30,037 bases of DNA. It comes from Neolecta irregularis DAH-3. Taxonomy: Eukaryota; Ascomycota; Neolectomycetes; Neolectales; Neolectaceae. A program made the position numbers and the translations under genes. The notes under the pieces are model-generated. The model ran no database searches, was not told where the DNA came from, and saw only the letters and a program-made list of their open reading frames with translations. Below are positions 8,808 through 21,200 of the stretch, one piece after another. The stretch covers positions 1-30,037 of the forward strand of contig LXFE01000172.1 in assembly GCA_001929475.1 (NCBI GenBank), given 5' to 3'. Numbering within the stretch: the stretch's first letter is position 1; every line of letters starts with the position of its first letter.

Positions 8808-10059
8808 CTATTCCATGTCTTTGAGTAATCCAATACTCCTCGCATTCGTCCAGTTTTCCTTCATTTCATCCAATATTCGGTCCTTTTCAACCCACCGCTC
8901 AGTCAGCCATGTCTCCAACTCCTTGTCCGTCAAAGGCACACTTTCCATAGAATACCGGCGAGTATGTATGTGAAATTTCCAGGAAGGCAGATGTGCTCCA
9001 TATAGTATCTCGCTCATCAAAGGTGATTTTTGAAATTCAGAACCACGTGAGTACGCAATTGTAACATCTAGCGTTACAATAACTTGTCTGAATCCAGTTT
9101 ACCATATATAGCTTTAATATGCGATCCCTTGAGTTCCTTTACACAAGCTTGGAAGCCTTTAAACCGCGGGAGAAGACAATGCGACAAAACCGGCTTCCCT
9201 CGTTCTTCACAAAAGTCTCTCGACTAGCAGTTGTCAGTTTGATTACAAGAATAGTCTACCTCTGACAGTTTCTTGGGACTCAGTCTTGTTCCTTCGACAA
9301 AAGTAGTGAGCCCTATCCAGTCAATGACAAGTATAATGTCCATCAAACAAATAGGAAACCGATCTTTTTTCATTTGTCCAAATGTTCTGGTCAATTCAGC
9401 TTGATCGTGTAACCAATTCCTTTTAACTAGAATCATTCCAGATAAAACTAACGACCATCCAAAAAAAGGTCTATAAATCAGTATTATCTGTGAAATATAT
9501 CATATATATATGCCAATGATTTCTTCGCAAAGTAGCGAAGTCTCGAGAGCATTCCTCGACGCTTTGCAATCGCTTGAATCATCATAAAGTCAAGCCAGGA
9601 TACGTGATTGCCTGGATCATCAAAAGTGGAAAACTCATCTAAATTTACATATAACAAGCGCACTCTCGTTTTTCGGAAAGACTTCTCCACTGAATGTGAT
9701 GCGCAGTCTCCGGTGCGTCTGATATCGTAAGATGAAAACTGACCAGTGATGATACCTCCAAAAAGGCCTATGCGTTTAGATCAGGCTGATCTTTTGAATA
9801 GTATATTACCTGGATATATATCCATACAGCATACGCCATTTTTGAATTGATCTTACTGGATCAGTCTGGGCAGAAAGTTACCGTACGTCATAAGTCAATC
9901 TTCGTGAGAATGGCACAAGAAAGATGGTGAAGCATTGAATTACGTTCATGATCGCAAGTATTGAAAAGATGGAACCAATAAAAAGAACTCCTTTGATCGG
10001 TCGGAAAGGGTTTATCTGGCATGGATTAAATATGGGGGATCAATTGATGCGAATACCAT
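8808..10059 (-). CDS. PlsC-type lysophospholipid acyltransferase (AGPAT3/4 or plant LPAT2-like)
   Basis: About ten exons give roughly 305 aa, ending at 8808. The enzyme should acylate lysophosphatidic acid or another lysophospholipid in the ER membrane. Acyltransferase motif I is NHVSWLD (H-x4-D), restored only by splicing VIC to NHVSW. It is followed by AKRRGML and FAKKSL. Motif III is FVEGTRLSPKKL, and the C-terminus has AIYDVTIAY and WLTERWVEKDRIL. The spacing FGWSL, RNWLHDQAELTRTF, FVEGTR matches the AGPAT3/4/5 and plant LPAT2 branch. Introns are 35-42 nt where clear. Three points are uncertain. The start is an ATG at 10059 directly followed by a 41-nt intron. The second intron could be 26 or 35 nt. 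One intron, at 9505-9471, lacks a GT or GC donor. The substrate cannot be told from sequence. Confidence 0.8.
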
Positions 10060-10106
10060 TGCTGTTTCAGAGTGGAGGACAAAGGCCTCACACCAAACAC
10101 AAAATA

Positions 10107-10406
10107 TGCAATGCAAAGAAATATTATTCCTTATTCGTAACCACAACTCATTCGTTCGGAAACCTCGATCGCAACGCCCTCCCAAAAGATAAAACAACAA
10201 AAAGTTAAACTATATACAGCGCAAATAGAGAAACAGGTATCCAGAGACAACCATCAAAACGCACCGATTTCGAAAATGAACCCATTAGACCCAGGCGACT
10301 TGACAATCTCCCTTATCAACCAGCATTACAACCCGTAAGAAAAACTTCGAAAAAGAAAGAGCGTTGGATAATCGAGAAAAGAATGACTGGAAGAAGAAAA
10401 AAGTAG
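10107..10406 (+). CDS. Possible small basic protein; unresolved open frames
   Basis: Between the acyltransferase start and the LRG1 end, the plus strand has unusually long open frames in all three phases. The best runs from about 10210 to the stop at 10404-10406. It is rich in Arg, Pro and Lys, with PIRPRRLDNLPYQPALQPV and later KERWIIEKRMTGRRKK. A second frame holds DPGDLTISLINQHYNP just before a GTAAGA. ATG codons near 10107 and 10111 could start a spliced product with a donor in the 10130-10180 region. I recognise no family and cannot fix the exon structure. It may be a real small gene or only low-complexity AT-poor sequence. Confidence 0.25.
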
Positions 10407-10475
10407 ACCCCAAGGAGCCTCTAATACAAATACGAAAACGAAGACTCCAATCAAAGTAACGAGTTGACATGAGAG

Positions 10476-13400
10476 CTAACGAACAGTAAAACCAGGAGAT
10501 TCGGGCGATATAACACGACGAGCAGAACTTTCTTGGTTGACAGCAAAAGCTTGAGCGGCATCAGTATTAACTCGCTGCGGCGCTACCGACCGAGATTTAT
10601 TCCGCCCAGAGAATCCAGTAGGCCCTTCTGATACTTCGCTTCCACTTCCGTTCGTTTGGTGAATCACATCCTCGTAGCGCTTGAGAATATCTTTTGTAGT
10701 CAATTCGGCAGATCCCGCAAACAGACTCGAGTCTTGCATTATGGAAACGAGGTCACTGGGAACCTAGCTATTAATACAAGTTTACTTTTTATACGGACCA
10801 TAGAGAACTCTTCAATGTTTAGCATAATGGTATGGACAGCCTCAATAGCGAGAAATGGTTCATCAGCCGGACCATCGTTGTTCTTACGACAAAGGACATT
10901 CGGGGCAATCACAGTAGCAAGATTGTGAGCATCCATCTTGCTTCCGGATTCCTCATCAACATGCGAGAATGAAGCAACCCATTTTAAGAACCAAAACACC
11001 ACTTCCATGCTCTCTCGATGAGACTTTGGCATAAGCAAGCAGGTCAAATGGAGCAGCCTTTGACGAGTTTCTTCATCGTCGATACCTACAAATCAGTACT
11101 CTAGAATTAAAATTGTTCTTTCTTACGCTGAGTTGTAACAAACAGTTGGAAGAGTTTTGAGGTAAGTAGAGGATCAGGTAAATCACGAAGAAACTTTTTG
11201 AGCAACGCAGCGAGTTGGACTGGACTTTCCTCATTCAAATTTATCTGAGAGCCCTTATCAAGCGTTTCACTAAGTTTCTTTAGCCTTCGGATGTTGCCAT
11301 TTTTCCTAAAGACCCCCTCCACAGACATATCTGCACATCAGACCCTATGACAAGTAAAATAAATATACCCATCTGTTTCATTGCTGAGATGGCATCGTCA
11401 ATGAACGCTGGTATCCGTAATGTACCAGGACCGGCTCCCAGCATCGATTCAGCACCTGCCTTCTCTACAAGAACCTCCAAAGGAACTCCAAACACACCTA
11501 GCATCCCTTAGCTCAGATTAATTTTGACCGTCTTACCCTTTTTCTTTTTGTCTCCCCCGTTTTTCTGAAAAGCTTTGCCAAATTTTCCCCAAAATGTCTG
11601 TTTTCGATTTTCAATCAGACCAAGTAAATCCTCAAGACTAAGGTAATCTTTCAATAAAGGTTGCATTGACAACACTGCGATATGTTGCACGATAAAATAT
11701 TCCAAGGCTGATAATTCTGAGATATGTGGCCTGGCAGGCCGCGTCGATGACTGTGTACCATTGCATTGTGTTCTACCATCAACCAGGCGTGGATTGTTTG
11801 GTCCAGAGAGTTTACTGTTGACGCGTTTATGCTGATATGCATTCGGTCGTTGTTCTCTGGCTTGTTCAGCAGCAACAATTCTGGGAATGTCGTCTAGGGT
11901 CAATGTTTTCTCATCTCCAAAGGTCAACTCGGCGGAATCGAGATCTTTATCTTCAATGATGCGAAATGTAGATAATCGGTTTTGGTCATAAGGATGAACC
12001 TCAGAGGATAGTTTGGGTGAGGGAGACGAGGATCGTACGGTTTCTGCCTGATTTGCTACGGGACCATCAATAATCCTCGACTGCCTGGGAACTTTCTGTG
12101 ATGTCGATAATTTGTGCTGTAGCTTTCCGGAGCGTAAAATTTGAAAATCTCGAACAGTACTATCATATAGCTTGGGGGTGTTGGAATACGATACTGACCG
12201 ATGTAAAACAGGTGGGTTAGTCGAGTTGGTTTTGTTGTATCCATCAAGACTTAGGTCATCTAAACCATCAGAGTTCTTGTAACGGAAAGAATCTACCAGA
12301 AGTACGGGGCACGGCACCAATTTCTCGAAGAAGATGATGTAACCGACCCAGTCCAATTCTCAGCAGAAATATGAACTGACTTAGTTTTGTGATGTATATA
12401 AAGCCTTTGAGGGAATCCGAAGTAGAGCAAGTCAGACATTGGATTTCAAGCTGATCTTCTGACCATTTAGCATCACTGTACTGACGTCGAAGATCCTTGT
12501 CACATTTCGCGCATTTGACACAAGGTAGATGCCATCTACGCTCCCCAAATCGAACGCAATCCTCCTCAATACATTTTCCACATCCAACACACGAATCAAA
12601 CTTCATATCGGAGACAGTTGTTCGAGATGACGAGGAAGAATCAACGTGTCGCGATGAATGCGGATTGCCCAGAGACTTGTCCAGTAACGACAATTGATTC
12701 AGTAGTCCTTTGACAGCTGTAGGATTTCCATCACGTTCCTAGAAAATTAGATACAGGGGCTATAATCATGTTCACCAGCTTCAATGCCCCAGTCAACGAA
12801 ATCCTGATCAGTATCTTGAGGTAATGGGCAAGTCCAGTTACCAGTGAAAGAAGTTCTTGGGTAATTCCGAGGCGTCTCACGCCAGTTTCCTTAATTCTCG
12901 AGATAAGGGAGAAGAATGAGACAATTTTCTTGCATAGCAGCTTCGCCTCTCTCGAATGGGGTAAGGCTATCCAAGTATCAGCGCATGTTCCATGGAAGAG
13001 CTAAGAATAACAAAGAAACTTACATCTCCCGCTAGATTGCGTTAACATAATTTCAAGTTCATCAATGGCCCGAAAAAGAAGTTCTATGTGTGAAATAAAT
13101 CGATCAGCGACAATAACTCCTTCAAAATATGCGCCATTGGATATATTCAGTAGTAGGTCACTGATACAAGCTGCCGAAGACTCCTCAAAAGCTGATAATA
13201 CGGTCCATATCCGAAATACTCGGTCTTCCATAGCCTTTTCCCGTTCGCTTACTTCTTCTGGAGTTTCAGTCTTTTGGGTAGGGACCACAGACTCGTGACT
13301 GAGACAACTGAGTCGCACATTCCAGAACTAGCACGTCAGCAGGAAGATATGAATGAATACAATTGCCTTGTGAATCATGTAACATTCTGGGTGCCACTGT

Positions 13401-14185
13401 TGGTTCTCGCCGTTACGAAAGATCTCAACAAATTGTTTCAAGATCGATGCATTACAGCCATGACAAAGGACCGCAAATCGAGTGGAATAGTGAAAATGAC
13501 AGTACACCTGACCATCATGCTCATAGTAAGAGTCTTGGGGCCCAAAAAGGGTTACACATAATGAGCAGGTGAAGTGCTCAATATGGTATTTCTTATCTAG
13601 CGCCGTGATGTACGACCCTCGTAATGCCCCACCACAGGTTGCGCATAATAAGTCTAACCGTCGAAAGTAATCTGTCTCGCACAGAGGATATTGTTTATTT
13701 CCATCTGGATAGTCGACTGGGAAGAATTTTGAGGCCACTATTGACTGGCAATCCTACATTATTTAGACTCGCAAAGCCGTAAAGCGACATACGTGACATT
13801 TAAAGCAATCTAAATGATATATGCCGCCCAAGGCACGGACAAATTGCCCGGTCATTGGTTGATCACATGTTTGACAAATTTTGGGTGAGTGATGTCGTTT
13901 TCGATGAGAAGGTGGATTAGAAGAGGCATTTGTGGGAAGATTCGCGCCATGTTGTTTTGAGGAAAGTATGGAGTGTGGAAGAGAATAAGGGGGATTGATA
14001 TCACTGGGTATCTGCGATTCCGATTCGGAGGATGTAGGGGTTCGATCTTCCTTGCTAGAGGCGATACTGGCTCCTCCAGTCGTTAGGCGAATCGAAGGAG
14101 CAATCGCTCTTTCATTCCGATACGCGGATGAAGCGACGCTCGATTTTTTGGCGAGGGCCGAAGATGGCGAGGTGTTTGTGCTCAT
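10476..14185 (-). CDS. LRG1: Rho GTPase-activating protein with LIM domains, Lrg1 type
   Basis: Ten exons give about 1117 aa. The protein inactivates Rho-family GTPases (Rho1 in yeast), limiting cell-wall glucan synthesis and polarised growth. A Ser-rich N-terminus is followed by LIM1 (CQTCDQPMTGQFVRALGG, completed across intron 1 by DCQSIVASKFF). Next are LIM2 (CATCGGALRGSYITALDKKY) and LIM3 (CHGCNASILKQFVEIFRNG). A helical segment (GITQELLSLVTGLAHYLKIL) leads to LIM4 (CVGCGKCIEEDC) near residue 480. The RhoGAP domain occupies about 790-1000, with VFGVPLEVL, the arginine-finger region VEGVFRKNGNIRRL and AALLKKFLRDLPDPLL. Introns are 33-57 nt. The intron after YMIHK is either GC-AG (13366-13328) or GT-AG (13360-13328, adding Ala-Ile). 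The start MSTNTSPSS is preferred; an upstream in-frame ATG exists at 14266. Confidence 0.9.
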
Positions 14186-14830
14186 GTTATGAATTTTTTC
14201 TCGACCAAAAAGGCTCAGAAGGGAAGTAGAAGTGGCTTCCATACAGCTCTTAGCAAGATACTTCAAGTCTGCTGTTCATGTCCAGGCTTGAATTGGCTGT
14301 ATAAGAAAATAAATGGGGATTCTGGTTCTAGGAGCAGGGGGGTTGAACAAAACTATGTTTGTGTCCGCGGGAAGAAAGATCAACAAAGCAACAATGAGCG
14401 ACGCGAGAACACAGACAATGCGACAATTGAAGGGCGCCTCAGTGTCTGTATAGACGTCGATCTAAATGGGTTGTTCAAGGTGAATAGTCAACGAATGCAG
14501 TTGGTTGGTGGTGATTTAACAAGACTTTTGAACCTCCTCCAGTCAAGTCTGGCCCAGTCTGTGTTATGTTGTGGAGATACCACCACTAACCACCAATTTT
14601 GCTTTTTGACTTGACGGTGCGGGATAATTCTTTGCATATATCTTGTGCTTTATGTGTTTTCAGAGTGCCGGAGAACCGCCTCATTAGTGAAATTTCCTCT
14701 TTGGCTGCCAGCCACATATATAGCAGGTGACTATCAAGGTCTCATTTTTCAAAGCATTCTGTGAGAATACTTCCCATCCGAGAATATATCCACCAAAGAC
14801 AACACAGCCAGAGCCAGTGAGTCCAATTTA
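14186..14830. promoter_or_regulatory. Divergent intergenic region between LRG1 and the permease
   Basis: This 645-bp stretch separates two divergent starts and is one of the longest non-coding spans here. A 141-codon plus-strand frame (14189-14614) crosses part of it, but its composition is not protein-like and it has no recognisable motif. A TATA-like run (ACATATATAGC, near 14703) lies about 125 nt before the permease ATG and could serve that promoter. I see no tRNA, inverted repeat or transposon end. Confidence 0.4.
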
Positions 14831-16845
14831 ATGCGCATGTCATTGGAGCTTGAGTCTGTGCATCCAGATGCACAAAAGTTTCTCAATCCCGGTAAACACT
14901 CCAATTTTCGAAAAAGAGGAAGTCCTTCCCCGAGAGAAGATCTTCCCCATGACTCAGAAGATATTAGTATCAGTAGACTACAAAGAAGGCTGAAAGCCAG
15001 ACACCTGTATGCCTCTTCTTTATATCTTCAACTAATTTAGACAAATGATCGCTCTTGGCGGAACAATAGGAACGGTACCACTAAAACTTCAGTTTACCCG
15101 CTAAATATCGAGGGGTTGTTCATCGGTTCCGGGATTGCGCTGGCACGAGGTGGACCTGTTGGTATAGCATTTGAAGTTTATCTAATCTGACAATGGAGGA
15201 AGCTTGATAGGCTTCGCTTTCATTGGAACAATCGTTTATTCAATTATGATGTCCTTGGGTGCTCATCCGTTAATTCAAAGACCATCATCCTAATAAAGTT
15301 AGGTGAAATGGCCGCATTTATTCCAGTTTCTGGGTCATTTTGCACTTATACTATCCGCTTTGTCGACCCAGCGGCTGGGTTCGCTATGGGTTATGTTTAT
15401 TGGTATGATGTCTGTTCATCACAATTCTAATTTTCAAGGTTTTCCTGGGCTGTAACTTTTGCTCTTGAAATTACAGCAGCAGCCCTTATTATTCAGTATT
15501 GGACAACAGCAGTACCTAACTGGATACTAATCACAATCTTCTGGATCGTGATATCGGCCGTGAACTTCTTCTCGGTCTCAATATACGGCGAGGTCGAGTT
15601 TTGGATATCTTCAGTCAAAGTTGCCACGATAGTCGGATTTATTGTATTAGGTCTATGTTTAACATGCGGTGCAGGAAAAGATGGGTTTGTCGGGTTTAGA
15701 TACTGGAATGATCCTGGTCCTTTTGCTTACTATCTCGTTAATCATAAACCGGTAGGGAAGTTTATGGGGTTCTATGCCGTCCTTATTCAAGGTAATGGCT
15801 GTTACCCTTCTTTAATTTGCTCAACTCCTAGCTCTCTTCTCATATCAAGGCACAGAGCTCGTAGGTGTCGCGGCAGGAGAATCAGAAAACCCAACGCGTA
15901 ATGTACCAATAGCCATTCGTCGCACCTTTTGGCGAATTGTCTGTTTCTTCGTTCTATCAATCCTCTTTATCGGTCTTTTAGTCCCATCAAACAATCTTCA
16001 ACTTTTCGGAGAAGGAATGAACGCTTCTTACAGTCCATTCGTCATTGCGATCAACATGGCTGGTATCAAAGTTCTGCCGGATATTATGAACGGCGTCATT
16101 TTACTGGTTGTATTATCAGCCGGCAATTCAGACGTTTATTCCGGCAGTAGAATTCTTCTCGGTTTGGCGAATGAAGGTCTAGGTCCTCGAATATTGTGTC
16201 GCGTGAATAGACAAGGCGTACCATACGTGAGCGTTGCGGTGACGGTGGCATTTGGCGCATTGGCTTTTCTCAATGTGTCCGAGCATGGCGGTCGAGTATT
16301 CTTATGGTTATTGCATATTATTGCTGTAGCTGGTTCGATTTGTTGGGCTTTCATTAGTGTATGTCACCCTTGAGGAATCTCCGGTTCTTATTAAGTAGCT
16401 CTCACACATCCGTTTCATGAAAGCATTGAAAGCTCAAAACATTTCTCGAGACGCGCTACCTTTCAAAGCCCCGTGGCAGCCATGGTTTTCTTGGTATGGA
16501 TTTATCAGTGTCATATTCATCCTTATAACCCAAGGCTTTGATGTTTTTTTTCAATTGTATAGCCTCCCTCTTGTTAGATTACTGACTTCAAGCACCCCTG
16601 CCCATTTCTTTGCGGATTACTTATCCATTATTCTCTTCTTCGTGCTAGCCATAGGCTATAAATTGATAAAAAGATCTGAATGGGTTAATCTGGATTATGC
16701 AGATTTGTATACTGGGAGAAAAGATGCTGAGACTATAGTATGGTCTCCTCCAGAGCCCAAAAATATTTGTAAGTTACTTTTATTTCATTTCATCCTCCTA
16801 TTCTGACATGAGATAGGGGAACAAGTCTGGGCCAAGATTTCCTAA
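14831..16845 (+). CDS. Fungal amino-acid permease (YAT/AAT family)
   Basis: Ten exons give 553 aa. The nine introns are at 15007-15040, 15075-15112, 15162-15198, 15259-15302, 15403-15438, 15792-15831, 16359-16398, 16557-16592 and 16769-16816. Proton-coupled amino-acid uptake at the plasma membrane is expected. The hallmark of helix 1 is MIALGGTIGTGLFIGSG, assembled across introns 1-2. It continues with MSLGEMAAFIPVSGSF (across intron 4), GYVYWFSWAVTFALE, the loop ALFSYQGTELVGVAAGE-ENPTRNVP and SAGNSDVYSGSRIL. About 12 hydrophobic helices are present. It ends PKNIWEQVWAKIS, the usual family tail. Intron 8 is 36 nt with no stop, so it could be read through, but its TACTGAC branch and CAAG acceptor favour splicing. 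Substrate specificity cannot be assigned; the closest general types are Dip5- and Gap1-like permeases. Confidence 0.92.
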
Positions 16846-16932
16846 TCACCGCCTTCAAAGACTTTTATGACGGGGTTTGATTCCATCGCCGTCCATAATC
16901 TAATCGTTTCACTCCATGTATTAATGAAAATA

Positions 16933-18141
16933 TTATTCAGGCTTCTCTGTCTCTTCTTGCTGAGCAAGTTTCATATCTAACTCAGCTTGAAGCTTGTTGA
17001 CAACATCCATAAACCGAGTCCGCAAGATTGGGTTTGTAGCGTTTTCTGCGTCTCGCCGCTTAAGCGTTATTGTTGCTTGCAATTCTAAAATTTCTTCCTG
17101 AAGAAGTCGTTTCTGTTGACTCTTTTCTCTTGACTCATCGTCCAAGTCTTCCTCTTCATCCTCCTCGGAACTCTCGCTGCTTTCATCTGATTGCACATTT
17201 GTAAGTACGTTCTTGAGATTTTTGGGATCGACTTCCATCATTGATTGTTCAATCTGGCCTGCGAGGAAGTCGTCGTCGTCTCCGTCATCATCGACTTCCA
17301 TATCATCGCCTCCTCCAAACCATGGAGAACCAATATCAGATGGAACTGCTGAGCCCTCACGAGCCAAAACATGAGGATCAAGGACTTCAAAAGAAGTATA
17401 TTCAGCTTCAGCGTCCAGTTTTAATAATCGATCAACTTCCGCTTCAACAACTTCAATAGTCTAGGTTAATTAAGAACTGAACTCTGCGCAAGCGAATACC
17501 CTATTTGAAACACGCTTTCGAAATCTTCGTTTGCGAACGTGACGTAAAGGAGGGGTGATCCCATGAGGATAAATATGATCTGAAGATTTTAAAGGTAGAG
17601 CCAAGACTGTGTCTTCATGCTCAATCCGATCGCCAACAAGCAACATCTGTTCCTTTAGGTATGATTCCTATCGAAGGGTGCACCTGGCTGATGTCGGCCG
17701 TTTTGTAAAAGTTCTTTTTGTCAAACGTCTTATTGGATTCAATGATGCAAGGAAGATCGACCAGTTTTGCAGCGTACACGTGTCCTCGGATAGATACCAC
17801 TGCTCTCCTCATATCTTGCTTCATATCAATAGAGGTTCATGCTGCAAAGTACCTTTGAACTTGATCCATACATCTGCGCCGTCTCCGATTTGCTTCGTCT
17901 CAATAGCCTGTCTCAGATACTCGCAGTCTGCACCAGGCTTCATCCTCAGGATAAACTCTGATTCTATCATGGGATCCTCTTCTCTGTCCGAAGCTTCTGA
18001 ATCATAACCGTTTCCGTGTTCTTTCTTGCGCAGCCTGATCTTTGCATTTCCTGACTTCACCTTGATCTTTGGAAGGGTAGCAGAGATTGCAGGCGAATTT
18101 TGACCGCTGCTCCCGCCAGAAACATTTAATTTGATCTTCAT
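16933..18141 (-). CDS. TAF7: TFIID subunit TAF7
   Basis: Four exons give 364 aa; the introns are 38, 37 and 39 nt. TAF7 is a TFIID component that binds TAF1 and restrains its activity until initiation. After a basic N-terminus the conserved TAFII55 domain begins with ESEFILRMKPGADCEYLRQA. It continues across intron 1 into DMRRAVVSIRGHVYAAKLVD, LPCIIESNKTFDKKNFYKTA and DISQMLLVGDRI (across intron 2). The segment HIYPHGITPPLRHVRKRRF closes the domain. The C-terminal third is very acidic (EDEEEDLDDE) and then forms a likely coiled coil (LLQEEILELQATITLKRRD). The start lies 141 nt from the divergent SEC10 start. Confidence 0.92.
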
Positions 18142-18282
18142 ATGATTTCGAGGTGGTTATTTGGAGTTTTGGAATACTTTTGTTGCGTTTTGCCACATTT
18201 CCGTTTGTGGCAAGCTCCGAATCTAACCCCAGAATTTCATTGAGTGGAGATGACATCCGCCTAAGTCAACAAAACGAGAGAA

Positions 18283-21200
18283 ATGCCTCCAATTACAGGC
18301 ACTATATACGACTTGGACCCGAAGATACAGAAACTTCTTACAGTCGACTACTTTTCCGTGCTTGCAGTTGCTTGTTTGATATTAACGCCAAAGTCCTCAA
18401 GTTTCTCGGTCGAAGACTTTGTCGAAGCCCTGAGTTCCACCAATAACAATGCCTCGGAACGATCCAGCGGGGGTGAGTGCCTTTAGTAGCCAGTATGCTG
18501 AGCTTGTAGCCTTCGATCCGAAACCATATATTCGAACTTTCGAATTAGCTATCGATAAACTCAAGGGACTTAAAACAGAGATTTCTCGCCAGACCGAGGG
18601 AATGCGGAAAAGCACAAAACGAACGGAACAACTTCATAATCAAAAGATCCGACAAATAGGCCAAAATTTTCACGTATTGTAATTTACTTGTATTCAAAAT
18701 AATGTATATCAGGATTTAGTATCATCTTTTGAAGGTCTCGAGAGAAGGATAAATGAGGTGGGAAATACTGCAATTCGAATTGGTGGATTCATATATTCTG
18801 GAAATGTCTGTTTACATTTAAAGGTGAACAACTCGAACAAGTCGATAAACAACAACAACGAGCTAGCGAAGGAGAATTTCTGGTCGCATCATACCTCGAC
18901 TTTCGGCAAGGAGACTCCTCAAAATTGGAGGCTTTGCGGCGAGAAAAATCCCACGAAGCGAAAGCTCGTTGTGCCATGTTCACTCGTAGATTATTAGCGA
19001 TCTGCAAGGATGTCAATCTTGAAGGTGCAGAGGCTACTAGAGAACACGTTGAGAAGTTCTCTGAAGTTGTTGAAAAAGATCTCCTCAAACAGTTTGATAA
19101 AGCTTATAGGCATGGCGATTTTACAGGCATGTCGGTACTTGTCAGCTCATCAACTGCAACTGAAAAGACAGAACTATGCCAAAATCTTACATGATTTTAA
19201 TGGTGGCTCATCGGTAATTCAAGTGTTCGTCAATCAGCACGATTTCTTCATTGCTCGAGAGAAATTGAACATTCAAGAGATCGGCAACCAAGATGACATG
19301 TATGATTGCTGCATAATTGTCCATATTCACATCAACAGTTGGCAGATTCTGCCAGATCCTGACGCTAAACCTCCAGGAATCGAAAGCGGATTAAAGGCTT
19401 TATTCGCAGAGGTTAGAGCAACCGTTGAAACTGAGATGAAGATCATCCAAGACGTCTTTCCTGAACCTGCTATCGTCATGCAAGTATTTCTTCAGAGAGT
19501 TTTCGCGCAACCAGTATGTGCTTGATATTTGTTTCACTGTTCCAACTTTAAGATTCAATTGCGTCTTGAATCAGTTCTCAAACACGCCGAGAAGATTTCA
19601 AACCTTGCTTACCTTCGAACTTTACAGTCGACTCATTTGGCTTTAGTCAGTCTAGTTGATGACCTAAAGATGTTTGATATGACACACGTTCTTCGCGTGG
19701 GAGACCTCGCAACATCAAATATCGTCCAAGTTCTCGATCAAAATCTTGAAGATCTTTTTGTTCCCTACCTCGAAGGTAACAGATACCGAGACCGAGAACG
19801 AAAGAGTATTCAAGAACTTTATGTCTCTTTTCTCTTCAAGTTCAGCGCATATCACGTACCTATTTGTCATGAGTCGGTTAACTTCTAGACCCAAAGGAAA
19901 GCGAATAAGGGCACCACTATGTTTGACAGGTTTGTTCATCAATGGCAATCTCCGGTCCAATCTGCGACCAAAGATCGTGCTTCGGATAATCCCGAGGGGA
20001 GAATTAACTACCTCTTTCGTATTGCAGGGATTGATCGTGCAAATTCCCTTAAAGATAAGAAAGACCATCACCGCGAAAGTATACAACCTGAGCTTATCAT
20101 TACCGCCGAAGACGGGCAACTCTCCGTAGAATCAGCAACGAGAATGCTGCGGTGGCATGCAGAAGCTATTGGTAGAGCAGTGGAATTGGTATCTACCTCA
20201 GATGCGTAAGACATAGTTGTCATTTACTGTCTCTAATCAGTAGTCAAAGCGCCAAAAATATGAGCTTTTTGCTAGATGTTTTGCTAGAAAATATCGGGGA
20301 GGAGTATGTCGATGTTGCTCTCGACTCGTACACTTGGTATTGCTATAATCACTCATTCATTAGGGCATATGATACTGCATCCACCTTGGATACAAAGTTA
20401 GAACCAGATTTCGGCTATTTCGTCAATGTCGGGAACGCGCTTACAATAATGCATCTAGTTTATTCATATTGTCAAATTGCATTATTACCACTGGCAGGTC
20501 CATCATTGACTTTACGACGCGAAATGGTAATGTCAATACAGAAAAGTATGACCAGGTTTGAAGGAAAAGTCAATTTGATCATGCAGAAGACAATAGAATG
20601 TGAACTTCCTCTTGCTGACGTTCCTAACCATAAGCTGCTCTCAATTGGCTTTCAATTCTTCTTTCACGGCAAAAAAGAAATGACTTCAAGCCGAAAGACG
20701 ATGACGAAGCATTGATTAATCTCCAGACCATGGTTCCCCATTAACGCTCATGCGCAGTTCTCTGATTTTATAGCCCTGTCAGACTGTTGTTGCATTCCTC
20801 GGAAAAATACACAGTATGGCGAATCAAACCCTAGAAGAAGAAACATGGGAAAACTTTTTGACTGAAATGGGCATCGGATTTCACAGTCTCTTGCTCGAAC
20901 ATTTCAAAAAGTTCACTGTCAATTATGCCGGTGCAATTATCTTAACGAAGTAAGGATCTCCTTTTGAATGAATGGACTAATTTAAGGGATATAACGTTTT
21001 ACGAAGAAGCAATTGCTCTGTGGAAATTACCAGCCCTTGACGAGCGGATGGTGTTTTTACGGGAACTGGGCAATGTTTTCGTTGTTCGGTAAAGAAGACA
21101 TCTTCTCACTTGCTGATTTAAAGGCCAGAGATCCTGCACACCCTGTTATTGGAAGGCGTGCTGACTCGTGTGAAACCTTCCTTCCTGTTACCTTACCTTT

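Noticed and set aside
9948-10208. 86-codon plus-strand frame
   Set aside because: Its first half is antisense to the acyltransferase N-terminal exon, and its peptide is not protein-like. Only the part beyond about 10107 is kept as a weak candidate.
14189-14614. 141-codon plus-strand frame upstream of the permease
   Set aside because: It has no recognisable motif or family, and it begins inside the LRG1 5' region.
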